Source: Nocardioides zhouii (GTDB taxonomy: Bacteria > Actinomycetota > Actinomycetes > Propionibacteriales > Nocardioidaceae). Taken from it: a DNA stretch of 64,000 nt. The stretch spans positions 1 through 64,000 of the forward strand of contig NZ_SDWV01000019.1 in the NCBI RefSeq assembly GCF_004137345.1. Direction: 5' to 3'. Below the pieces are notes generated by a model that was given only the letters and a program-made list of their open reading frames with translations, did no database searches and had not been told where the DNA came from. A program made the translations under genes and the position numbers. This document shows positions 55,423 through 62,630 of this stretch, piece after piece. Every line of letters starts with the position of its first letter. Position 1 is the stretch's first letter.

Positions 55423-57059
55423 CCGCGGTTCCCGGCTCCGGTGGCGATGTGCTCCGCGACCCGCCAGGCGTTCGCCATGATGGTGAGCGTCGGGTTCGCC
55501 CCGGTGGCCGTGGGGAACGGGCTCCCGTCGACGACGTAGAGGTTGTCGACCTCGTGGGCGCGACAGTTGCGGTCGGTCACCGAGGTCTCCGGGTCGTCAC
55601 CCATGCGCGCCGTGCCGTGCTGGTGGGAGCAGTTGCCGGTCACCCTGTCGGCGTACACGCGGGTCACGTCCAGACCGCCAGCCGCTTCGAGGATGTCCCC
55701 GCATCGGTCGATCAGGAAACGCCCCTGGGCCAGGTCGTTCTCGTGCGGCGTCAGGGTGATCCTCGCGACGGGGAGTCCCCAGGCGTCCACGACCGTGTCG
55801 TCCAGGTCGACCCGGTTGTCGTGCTGGGGCATGTCATGGAGCACCATGGCCACGGCCATCGAGTGGCTGAAGTAGTCGCGGTCGATCTGCTTGGCCTCGG
55901 CTCCCCAGGTCGGTTTCCCGGGCAGCCCCCAGTTGATGGGCAGCGGGATGCCGACGCCGGCCGCCGCGATGTGACCGCCGCTGACGAACCCGCGGCTCGC
56001 GTCGTTCTCGTAGAACTCGAAGCTGCTCGCCGAGACGTATCCACCTCCGGCCCAGGCGTAGATGGGGTCGTCGAAGGTGGCGACCGAGGCGCTGTACTCG
56101 TGGAAGGTCACGTTGCGACCCACCAGGTCGTTGGTGTTGGCCAGTCCGGCGGGGAACCGTCCCGACGTCGACATCAACATCAGTCGGGCGGTCTCGACCG
56201 CTCCACAGGCGAGCAGGAACACGTCCGCCTTCTGCTCGAAGACGACGCCGTCGGCGTCCTCGTAGACCGCACCCTTGATCCGCCCGCGTTCGTCGAGCAC
56301 CAGCTCGCGGACGTAGCTGTCTGCCCGTAGCTCGTATCGGCCGGTGGCGAGCGCGTCCGGGATGAACACGTTGAGGGCGCTCGAGCGGGTGCCGGTCGGG
56401 TCGCCGTGCTGCTGCGCGAACGCGCTGACCACGGTGGCCGGGCGACCGTTGAACGGCTGTGACAGCGCGGCTTGGGGGGTCGGGAACGAGTTCCACCCCA
56501 GCTTCTCGCAACCCTCGTGGAACTTCTGGGCGTATCGGGACTGCGGCATCGGCGGACACGGATAGCCCCGCGTGCGCGGACCCTCGTACGTGTTGGCCCC
56601 CGCCTGGCCGGACACGCCAAAAGCCCACTCGACCCGGTCGTAGTACGGCTCGAGGTCGTCGTAGCCAATCGGCCAGTCGGCGAGGGTGGTGCCGGGCAGC
56701 TCGCCGGCGATGCTGCGCAGGCGGAAGTCGCTCGGGGTGAACCTGGGCAGCCAGCCCTGCCAGTGGACCGTCCCACCTCCGACCATCTGCGGGACCGGGC
56801 AGAACAGGTCCACCTCGGCCTCGTCGGCAGCCGACCTACGCGACGTCCTCGGGTTAAGGATCGGATCTGGCCACAGGTTGTAGCGGTTCACGTTCGCGAG
56901 CTCGTCGCCACCGAAGGACTCCTTAGTGCGCCACGGCCCCTTCTCGAGGGCTACCACCCGGAGTCCGCGTTCGGTCAGGACCTTGGCGGCGGCGGCCCCG
57001 GAGGCGCCGGCCCCGATGATGACGGCGTCGACCCGTTCGGGCGTACGGCTAGACGTCAT
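55419..57059 (-). CDS. GMC-family FAD oxidoreductase (glucoside 3-dehydrogenase/gluconate dehydrogenase large-subunit type)
   Basis: 546 residues. FAD motif VDAVIIGAGASGAAAAKVL at the N-terminus, GMC signature region MVGGGTVHWQGWLPRFTPSD, and the C-terminal active-site region with the catalytic His-Asn pair (NCSHQHGTARMGDDPE and TATGANPTLTIMANAWRVAE). It is of the type that pairs with a small gluconate-dehydrogenase-subunit-3 protein, encoded just upstream with an 11-nt overlap. In Agrobacterium and C-glycoside degraders this pair oxidises the C3 hydroxyl of glucosides. No signal peptide or Tat motif is seen, so it is either cytoplasmic or carried by its partner. Confidence 0.88.
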   Translation of the reverse strand: MTSSRTPERVDAVIIGAGASGAAAAKVLTERGLRVVALEKGPWRTKESFGGDELANVNRYNLWPDPILNPRTSRRSAADEAEVDLFCPVPQMVGGGTVHWQGWLPRFTPSDFRLRSIAGELPGTTLADWPIGYDDLEPYYDRVEWAFGVSGQAGANTYEGPRTRGYPCPPMPQSRYAQKFHEGCEKLGWNSFPTPQAALSQPFNGRPATVVSAFAQQHGDPTGTRSSALNVFIPDALATGRYELRADSYVRELVLDERGRIKGAVYEDADGVVFEQKADVFLLACGAVETARLMLMSTSGRFPAGLANTNDLVGRNVTFHEYSASVATFDDPIYAWAGGGYVSASSFEFYENDASRGFVSGGHIAAAGVGIPLPINWGLPGKPTWGAEAKQIDRDYFSHSMAVAMVLHDMPQHDNRVDLDDTVVDAWGLPVARITLTPHENDLAQGRFLIDRCGDILEAAGGLDVTRVYADRVTGNCSHQHGTARMGDDPETSVTDRNCRAHEVDNLYVVDGSPFPTATGANPTLTIMANAWRVAEHIATGAGNRG

Positions 57060-57726
57060 GGCTGTCCTCCAGGGGTCGGTGCGTGCGGTTGTCGGCGAAG
57101 TACTCGAGGGTGGAGTAGCGGCCGGTGAAGACGTCGGCGAGATTCGCGGGCCCCGGGAAGCCGATCGCCTGCCAGCCCACCTGCCCCCGGTTGCCGCCGT
57201 AGATCGGGTCGGCCAGGAAGCCCTGCCGGGTGTGGATGACGAGCAGGTTGAAGAAGTCCAGGTCCGCCTCGGCGCTCGTCTGCTGCAGCGCCGGCTCGAC
57301 GGGTCCGCCGTAGGCGATGGCCGGGGTGTCGCGCCACGCCTGCTCCGCCTCGGGACTGCCGGCCCGCTCGATGACGCGCAGCATCTCGTCCTGCTGGTCC
57401 TCGGTCAGCTCGACGAAGTCGGCGTCGTGGCGCGCCCGGCACAGCCTGTCGAGCTCGACGATCCCGTCGGCGTACTTCGATCGGGCCACGTCGACGCGCA
57501 CCTGCCAGGCGTCGGCGCGGCGGCCCTCGAGCCTCTCGAAACCGGTGCCGTCCGGCAGGGCATAGATGTATCCGATGCCCGACAGGTAGCGGTCCACGAA
57601 GTCGACGGCTCCGGCCTCCCGCGCGCCGGGGGTCTGATCGGTGGGGATGATGCGCGCCATCGCCGCCTCGACCGTCGCACGCTGGTGCGGGTCGAAGAAC
57701 GTGTCCGGCTGGGCGGTCTCGGTCAT
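57049..57726 (-). CDS. gluconate 2-dehydrogenase subunit 3 family protein
   Basis: 225 residues; the ATG at 57726 follows CAGGAGG. Matches the small-subunit family that supports GMC dehydrogenases (FFDPHQRATVEAAMARIIPT, GAVDFVDRYLSGIGYIYALP, FFNLLVIHTRQGFLADPIYGG). Family members usually carry a Tat signal that exports the complex; here the N-terminus (MTETAQPDTFFDPHQ) has none. Likely a chaperone or structural partner of the GMC enzyme downstream, to which it is coupled by overlap. Confidence 0.87.
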   Translation of the reverse strand: MTETAQPDTFFDPHQRATVEAAMARIIPTDQTPGAREAGAVDFVDRYLSGIGYIYALPDGTGFERLEGRRADAWQVRVDVARSKYADGIVELDRLCRARHDADFVELTEDQQDEMLRVIERAGSPEAEQAWRDTPAIAYGGPVEPALQQTSAEADLDFFNLLVIHTRQGFLADPIYGGNRGQVGWQAIGFPGPANLADVFTGRYSTLEYFADNRTHRPLEDSHDV

Positions 57727-57773
57727 GTCAGTCCTCCTGGGTGTGGGCCTGATGACGTGGGTCGGGTGTCGGC

Positions 57774-58694
57774 TCAGGCGACGATCAGTGGGCGGAGCGT
57801 GCGGTGGGCGACCTCCAGGCCGGTCTCGATCCTGGCCTCGCTGCCTCCCCAGACCGGGTCCTCGTGCTCTACGGACAGCACGCCGTCGAAGCCGCCCTCG
57901 TAGAGCACATCGACCACGCGTACCCAGTCCACCTGGCCGAGGCCGGGCACGCGGTAGCGCCACCAGCCGACATCCCAGGGGTCCTCGCGACCCACGGCTA
58001 TTCCGGGCCAGCCGTAGCGGTTGCGCTTCTCCGGGAAGATCTGGATGTCCTTCGCCTGCGCGTGCGCGACCTTGTCCACGTAGGGCCGGACCGCCTCGAC
58101 CGGGTCGATGCCCATCCAGAGCAGGTGTGAGGGGTCGTAGTTGAGGAAGAGCCCGAGGTCGAACATCCACTCCCACAGCTCTGGGCTGTAGGCGAGGTTC
58201 CCGGGGTACCCGTCGGGATGCCAGCCCTCCATCACGCAGTTCTCTATGACGAGCTTCACGCCCCGCTCGCCCGCATGGTCGACCAGCCTCGGGAAGAGCT
58301 TCTCGGCGGCGCGCAGGTTCTCGGCCACCGACATCCCGGGGTCCCGGCCGACGAAGGTGCCGACGGTCGGGCAGCCCACCAGCGCTGCCACGTCGATCAA
58401 CGCCATCACGTGGTCGTTGACGCCACGACGCTCGTCGGGGTCGGGGTGGAGGTTGTTGTCGTAGAACGCCAGGGAGGACAGGGTCAGGTCGTGCTCGTCG
58501 AAGAGGCGGCGCACCCGGTCGGCGTCCTCCTCGCCGAAACCCTCCGCCTTGACGTGGGTGGCGGTGAAGGGTCGGTTGCCGAGATCGGGCCAGGCCGCGA
58601 CCTCCAACGCCTCGAAATGGTGCTGCGACGCCCACCTCACGATCTCTTCGAGTGAACGCCCTGGCAGGCAGGCGGTCAGGAATCCGAGCTTCAT
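57774..58694 (-). CDS. sugar phosphate isomerase/epimerase family protein (TIM barrel)
   Basis: 306 residues; start overlaps the Gfo/Idh stop (ATGA). Barrel motifs: KLGFLTACLPGRSLEEIVRW, HFEALEVAAWPDLGNRPF, VKLVIENCVMEGWHPDG, FLNYDPSHLLWMGIDPVEAV, VAHAQAKDIQIFPEKRNRYG and VLSVEHEDPVWGG. The metal site (Glu, Asp, His, Glu) is complete. Homologues occur next to GMC/Gfo-Idh genes in keto-sugar and inositol pathways. It differs enough from the other two barrels of this island to suggest a different step. Confidence 0.85.
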   Translation of the reverse strand: MKLGFLTACLPGRSLEEIVRWASQHHFEALEVAAWPDLGNRPFTATHVKAEGFGEEDADRVRRLFDEHDLTLSSLAFYDNNLHPDPDERRGVNDHVMALIDVAALVGCPTVGTFVGRDPGMSVAENLRAAEKLFPRLVDHAGERGVKLVIENCVMEGWHPDGYPGNLAYSPELWEWMFDLGLFLNYDPSHLLWMGIDPVEAVRPYVDKVAHAQAKDIQIFPEKRNRYGWPGIAVGREDPWDVGWWRYRVPGLGQVDWVRVVDVLYEGGFDGVLSVEHEDPVWGGSEARIETGLEVAHRTLRPLIVA

Positions 58695-59794
58695 GCGGGG
58701 ACCTCGACCCAGGACTCGTTCTTGGCGGAGACAAGCACCGCTTCGGTGATCATGGCGCTGCGGCGACCGTCGGTGAAGGTGGGCAGGCCGTCGGGGGACT
58801 CTCCCGCAACCGCGCCGTAGACGTCGGCCACGAACGCGTTGAAGCAGTCCTGGTAGCCCTGCGGGTGTCCCGCCGGCAGGTAGGAGTACCCGCGTCCCTG
58901 AGCGGTGCTCAGGGTGCCCGGGCCACGGGGCACGACCCGGTTCTCGACAACCCCGCCGATCCAGAGCGAGTCCGGCTGCTCCTGGTCGAACACGTACGAG
59001 GCGTCCGTGCCGTCGAAGGAGAACCACAGCTTGTTCTTGCGGCCGAGCGAGACCTGGCTGGCGACCAGGCTGCCGGTCGCCCCCTGGTCGGTCTCGAAGA
59101 TGACGGTGGCTCCGTCCTCGGTGCCGACTGCCTGCATGCCGTCCGCGGTCGCCCGCTGGCTGTACGCGTTCGACATCCGGGCGTGCAGGCGGGTGATGCG
59201 ATGACCGGTGGTGAACTCCATCAGGTCGCACCAGTGGACTCCGATGTCCCCGAAGGCGCGGGACACGCCACCCTGGCTAGGGTCGACCCGCCAGTTGGTC
59301 TGGGAGCTTCCAGCCAACCAGTCCTGCAGGTAGGAGCCGTGGAGGAGCCACAGGCGTCCGGCCTGACCGTCCGCGATGAGCGACCTGGTCTCACGGACAG
59401 TCGGGTAGTAGCGGTAGACGAAGGGGACGGCTGTCACGACGCCGGCCCGTTCGGCGGCCGCGACGAGCCGGTCCGCGTCCTCCCACGACGTGGCAAGCGG
59501 TTTCTCGCACACGACCGCCTTCCCGGCCGCGATCGCCTGGTCGGCCAGTGCGGCATGGGTGGCATTGGGAGTGCAGATGTGCACGACGTCGACGTCGTCG
59601 GCGGCGATGAGGGCCTCTGCCGACTCAGAGGCAGCCTCGGCGCCGAGCCGTCGGGCCGCCTCATCCGCGCGCTGAGGTGTTGAGTCCGAGATCCGGGTGA
59701 GCCGTGCTCCAGCGGATCTGATGGCGTGGGCATGCACACCACCGATGAAGCCGGCGCCGATGAGCCCGGCGCGCAGTGGGGTCGACACGGTCAC
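58691..59794 (-). CDS. Gfo/Idh/MocA-family oxidoreductase
   Basis: 367 residues from the GTG at 59794, which overlaps the upstream stop as GTGA; a GTG at 59788 is the alternative. NAD(P) Rossmann motif RAGLIGAGFIGGVHAHAI, the EKP motif VVCEKPLATS with the catalytic Lys, and GDIGVHWCDLMEFTTGHRI with the conserved Asp-x-x-x-His. Oxidises or reduces a hydroxyl or keto group of a sugar or inositol. With the GMC enzyme it could set or remove a 3-keto group. Cytoplasmic. Confidence 0.88.
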   Translation of the reverse strand: MTVSTPLRAGLIGAGFIGGVHAHAIRSAGARLTRISDSTPQRADEAARRLGAEAASESAEALIAADDVDVVHICTPNATHAALADQAIAAGKAVVCEKPLATSWEDADRLVAAAERAGVVTAVPFVYRYYPTVRETRSLIADGQAGRLWLLHGSYLQDWLAGSSQTNWRVDPSQGGVSRAFGDIGVHWCDLMEFTTGHRITRLHARMSNAYSQRATADGMQAVGTEDGATVIFETDQGATGSLVASQVSLGRKNKLWFSFDGTDASYVFDQEQPDSLWIGGVVENRVVPRGPGTLSTAQGRGYSYLPAGHPQGYQDCFNAFVADVYGAVAGESPDGLPTFTDGRRSAMITEAVLVSAKNESWVEVPA

Positions 59795-60618
59795 TCTCTC
59801 CCGGCGAGGAGGGTGTCCAGGAAGGTCTTGCTCAGCGCTGCCGCGTCTCGGGGATCGCCGTCGTAGGCATCCAGCTCCACGACGATCCACCCGTCGTACC
59901 CGGACTCCTCGAGAGCCGACGCGACCTCGACGAAGTCGATCTGGCCCTGCCCGAGCGGGACGAACTGGAACGGGTCCATCCGAACATCCTTGAGGTGGAC
60001 GTGACGGATGCGGTCGGAGTATCGACGAATCAGCTCGGCAGGATCGCCACCCCCGGCTACGAGATGGCCCGTATCGGGGCAGAATCCGATCCTGGTGTGC
60101 GGCATCAGCCTGTCGAGATCGTCGGGACCCTCCACGATGGTGGTCAGGTGGGGGTGGTAGCACGCGTCGAGCCCGTGGGCAGCGGCGATGTCGGTGACAG
60201 CGTCCAAGGCGCCGGCGAGGGCGAGATAGTCCGAGTCGCGTGTCCCCGACGCTCGCCTGGCCCCGCCGCCCACCACGAGGCTGCTCGCACCGAACTGCTG
60301 CGCGAGCTCCGCTGCCCTGGTCACTCGGTGGAGCTCCTCGGGCAGGATCTCGTCATAGATGAAGCTGCCGCCCGTGTAGACGCTGACCAGCTCGACACCG
60401 GCCTCGTCGAGGACGCCCAACAGCTCCTGGGGCCGGTCGGCGAAGTCGGCCACGTTGCCGTCGAACATCTCCACGCCCTCATAGCCCAGTGCGCCGATCT
60501 CGCGGATGGCGCGGGCCATCGGGCCGTTCACCCGATAGACGAGGTCCTTCACGCTGGTGACCCCGACGGCGTCGCCGACGACGCCCCCCCAGGTGATCGT
60601 GTGATAGCCGAGTCGCAT
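59791..60618 (-). CDS. sugar phosphate isomerase/epimerase family protein, IolE-like
   Basis: 275 residues. TIM barrel: RLGYHTITWGGVVGDAVGVT at the start (close in pattern to inosose dehydratase IolE and related isomerases), GYEGVEMFDGNVADFADRP, ACYHPHLTTIVEGPDDLDRL, GFCPDTGHLVAGGGDP, HVHLKDVRMDP and DGWIVVELDAYDGDP. Metal ligands are intact. First gene of the minus-strand catabolic operon; its start region carries operator-like ATGCGT sites shared with the divergent ROK regulator. Confidence 0.85.
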   Translation of the reverse strand: MRLGYHTITWGGVVGDAVGVTSVKDLVYRVNGPMARAIREIGALGYEGVEMFDGNVADFADRPQELLGVLDEAGVELVSVYTGGSFIYDEILPEELHRVTRAAELAQQFGASSLVVGGGARRASGTRDSDYLALAGALDAVTDIAAAHGLDACYHPHLTTIVEGPDDLDRLMPHTRIGFCPDTGHLVAGGGDPAELIRRYSDRIRHVHLKDVRMDPFQFVPLGQGQIDFVEVASALEESGYDGWIVVELDAYDGDPRDAAALSKTFLDTLLAGRE

Positions 60619-60656
60619 GCGTTTCTCCTGACCGAGGGCGTCGTTTCAGGTTAGGC

Positions 60657-60669
60657 ACGCATCATGCAT
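60657..60669. promoter_or_regulatory. ROK-regulator operator 1
   Basis: ACGCATCATGCAT, a 6-1-6 near-palindrome, lies in the 96-bp divergent promoter. Its centre is 21 bp from operator 2, two helical turns. Confidence 0.65.
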
Positions 60670-60677
60670 AAGTCAAC

Positions 60678-60690
60678 ACGTATCGTGCGT
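60678..60690. promoter_or_regulatory. ROK-regulator operator 2
   Basis: ACGTATCGTGCGT, same layout as operator 1. Further ACGCAT/ATGCGT half-sites occur at 60695-60700, at the regulator start (60715-60720) and at the IolE-like start (60617-60622). Confidence 0.65.
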
Positions 60691-60714
60691 CAGCACGCAT
60701 GAAACAGAGATACC

Positions 60715-61974
60715 ATGCGTGGAATGGACGAGGTCAGACCCGGCAGAGAGCCCTCCCCTCCCGCACTGCCAGCCGAGCACGTGGAGTCGCTGGTGCGCGT
60801 GCTGGATGTCGTACGAGACACCACCGCGACAACGCGCCCCGATATTGCCCGGCGGACGGGACTGGGTCGCAACGTCGTGAGCGACCGGGTTCGTCAGCTG
60901 TCGGCGGTCGGATTACTCACGGAAGGGGACCTCGCGCGCTCGACGGGGGGCCGTTCCCCTCGCCAGGTCCGCTTCCGGGCGGAGGCGGGAGTGGTCCTGG
61001 TGGCGGACGTGGGCGCCACCAGCATCGAGGTTGCCCTGTCCGACCTCGCGGGCAACCTGTCGCACACCCATGACGAGATCGCCGACGTGACGGTCGGACC
61101 GACCGAGGTCCTCTCCCGCGTAGCCGCCCTCTTCGATGAGTTGATCGCTGCTCTGCCCGACGGCACGAGGGTGTGGGGCGTGGGCCTCGGCCTCCCCGGG
61201 CCCGTGGAGTTCGAGACCGGCCGTCCCGTCGCCCCTCCCATCATGCCGGGGTGGGACGGCTACGGCGTGCGCGAGTTCATGGCGGCGCGCTTCGGGGTCC
61301 CGGTGTGGATCGACAACGACGTGAACCTCATGGCGCTGGGCGAGCTGCGCGGTGGCCTCGCGGCGGGCCACCGCGACGTGGTGCTGGTGAAGGTCGGCAC
61401 AGGCATCGGCGCGGGCCTTGTCTCCCACGGGCTGCTGCACCGCGGCGCCCAGGGGTGCGCGGGCGACATCGGTCACACCGCAGTGCGCGGCAGCACGGCT
61501 CTGTGCCGATGCGGCCAGCACGGCTGCCTGGAGGCCCTCGCCGGTGGAGCGGCGTTGGCGCGCGACGGTCTCGCGATGGCCATCGCCGGCACCAGCCCCG
61601 CCCTGGCGCGCGCCCATGCCGAGGGACATGAGATCTCGGCCGAGACCGTCATCAGGGCCGCCCACCACGGGGACGTGTCATCGCGGGCGCTGGTCATCGA
61701 CTCGGCGAGGCTGCTGGGCGAGGCACTCGCCCGGGTGGTCAACTTCTTCAACCCCTCGCTGGTGGTGATCGGGGGCGGGGTCGCGGCGGCCGGGGACCTC
61801 TATCTCGCCGAGCTGCGGCAGTCCGTCATCGGACGTTCACTTCCCCTTGCGACGAGGACCCTCGACATCATCCTTTCCCCCCTCGCTGACCGGGCCGGGC
61901 TGCGTGGGGCGGCCTTCATGGTGGTCGACGAGCTGCTCTCCCCGGCCCGACTCTCCGCGCCGTCCCACGGATAG
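60715..61974 (+). CDS. ROK-family transcriptional regulator with intact sugar-kinase motifs
   Basis: 419 residues; an ATG three codons in (60724) is possible. Winged helix near residues 20-70 (LVRVLDVVRDTTATTRPDIA, GLGRNVVSDRVRQLSAVGLL), then a ROK domain with phosphate-1 VLVADVGATSIEVALSDLAG, VWGVGLGLPGPVEF, the zinc motif CRCGQHGCLE and GGGVAAAGDLYLAEL. Sugar or sugar-phosphate binding should release it from the operator pair it shares with the divergent catabolic operon. Followed 5 nt later by the aldolase gene. Confidence 0.9.
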   Translation: MRGMDEVRPGREPSPPALPAEHVESLVRVLDVVRDTTATTRPDIARRTGLGRNVVSDRVRQLSAVGLLTEGDLARSTGGRSPRQVRFRAEAGVVLVADVGATSIEVALSDLAGNLSHTHDEIADVTVGPTEVLSRVAALFDELIAALPDGTRVWGVGLGLPGPVEFETGRPVAPPIMPGWDGYGVREFMAARFGVPVWIDNDVNLMALGELRGGLAAGHRDVVLVKVGTGIGAGLVSHGLLHRGAQGCAGDIGHTAVRGSTALCRCGQHGCLEALAGGAALARDGLAMAIAGTSPALARAHAEGHEISAETVIRAAHHGDVSSRALVIDSARLLGEALARVVNFFNPSLVVIGGGVAAAGDLYLAELRQSVIGRSLPLATRTLDIILSPLADRAGLRGAAFMVVDELLSPARLSAPSHG

Positions 61975-61979
61975 ATCAC

Positions 61980-62615
61980 ATGAAAGGCACCGTGAACCAC
62001 TCCCTGCTCGACCGCACGCCCGTCATCCCGGTCGTCGTCCTCGATGACCCCGCGAAAGCCGTACCGCTGGCCCGTGCGCTGGTTGCCGGTGGCGTCCCCG
62101 TCATCGAGCTCACGTTACGGACTGGCTCGGCACTCGAGTGCGTACGCCGTATCGCGGCGGAGGTGCCGGAGATCCTAGTGGGCGCGGGCACCATCGTACG
62201 CCCCGGCCAGGCGGCGCAGGCCGCTCGAGCGGGGGCGCAGTTCCTCGTCTCGCCCGGCAGCACTCCAGACCTGCTGGCCGCGATGACGGGCACCGGGCTG
62301 CCCCACCTGCCGGGAGTCTCGACGGTCTCCGAGATCCTCGCGCTGCTCGAACGTGGCTACCGGGAGCTGAAGTTCTTCCCGGCCGAGAGCCTGGGCGGAA
62401 CACCGTTCCTCAGGGCCCTCCACTCCCCCCTGCCCGAGGCCCGGTTCTGCCCGACCGGTGGCATCACCGCCGCCACTTCCGGCAGCTACCTTGCCCTGCC
62501 GAACGTCGGGTGCGTCGGCGGCTCGTGGCTCACCCCGACGAGTGCGGTTGCTGCGGCCGACTGGGAGCGCGTCACCGCGCTCGCGGCCGCGTGCGCGGCG
62601 CTTCGCGCCACCTGA
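61980..62615 (+). CDS. eda: 2-dehydro-3-deoxy-phosphogluconate (KDPG/KHG) aldolase family protein
   Basis: 211 residues. Class I aldolase: VIPVVVLDDPAKAVPLARAL, the catalytic Glu in IELTLRTGSALE, LVGAGTIVRPGQ, and the Schiff-base Lys in RELKFFPAESLGG; C-terminal phosphate-binding FCPTGGIT. Cleaves 2-keto-3-deoxy sugar acids to pyruvate and an aldehyde, the exit step of Entner-Doudoroff-type routes. Cotranscribed with the ROK regulator. The substrate may be a KDPG relative rather than KDPG itself. Confidence 0.9.
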   Translation: MKGTVNHSLLDRTPVIPVVVLDDPAKAVPLARALVAGGVPVIELTLRTGSALECVRRIAAEVPEILVGAGTIVRPGQAAQAARAGAQFLVSPGSTPDLLAAMTGTGLPHLPGVSTVSEILALLERGYRELKFFPAESLGGTPFLRALHSPLPEARFCPTGGITAATSGSYLALPNVGCVGGSWLTPTSAVAAADWERVTALAAACAALRAT

Positions 62616-62630
62616 CCAGTCCGCATCCGT

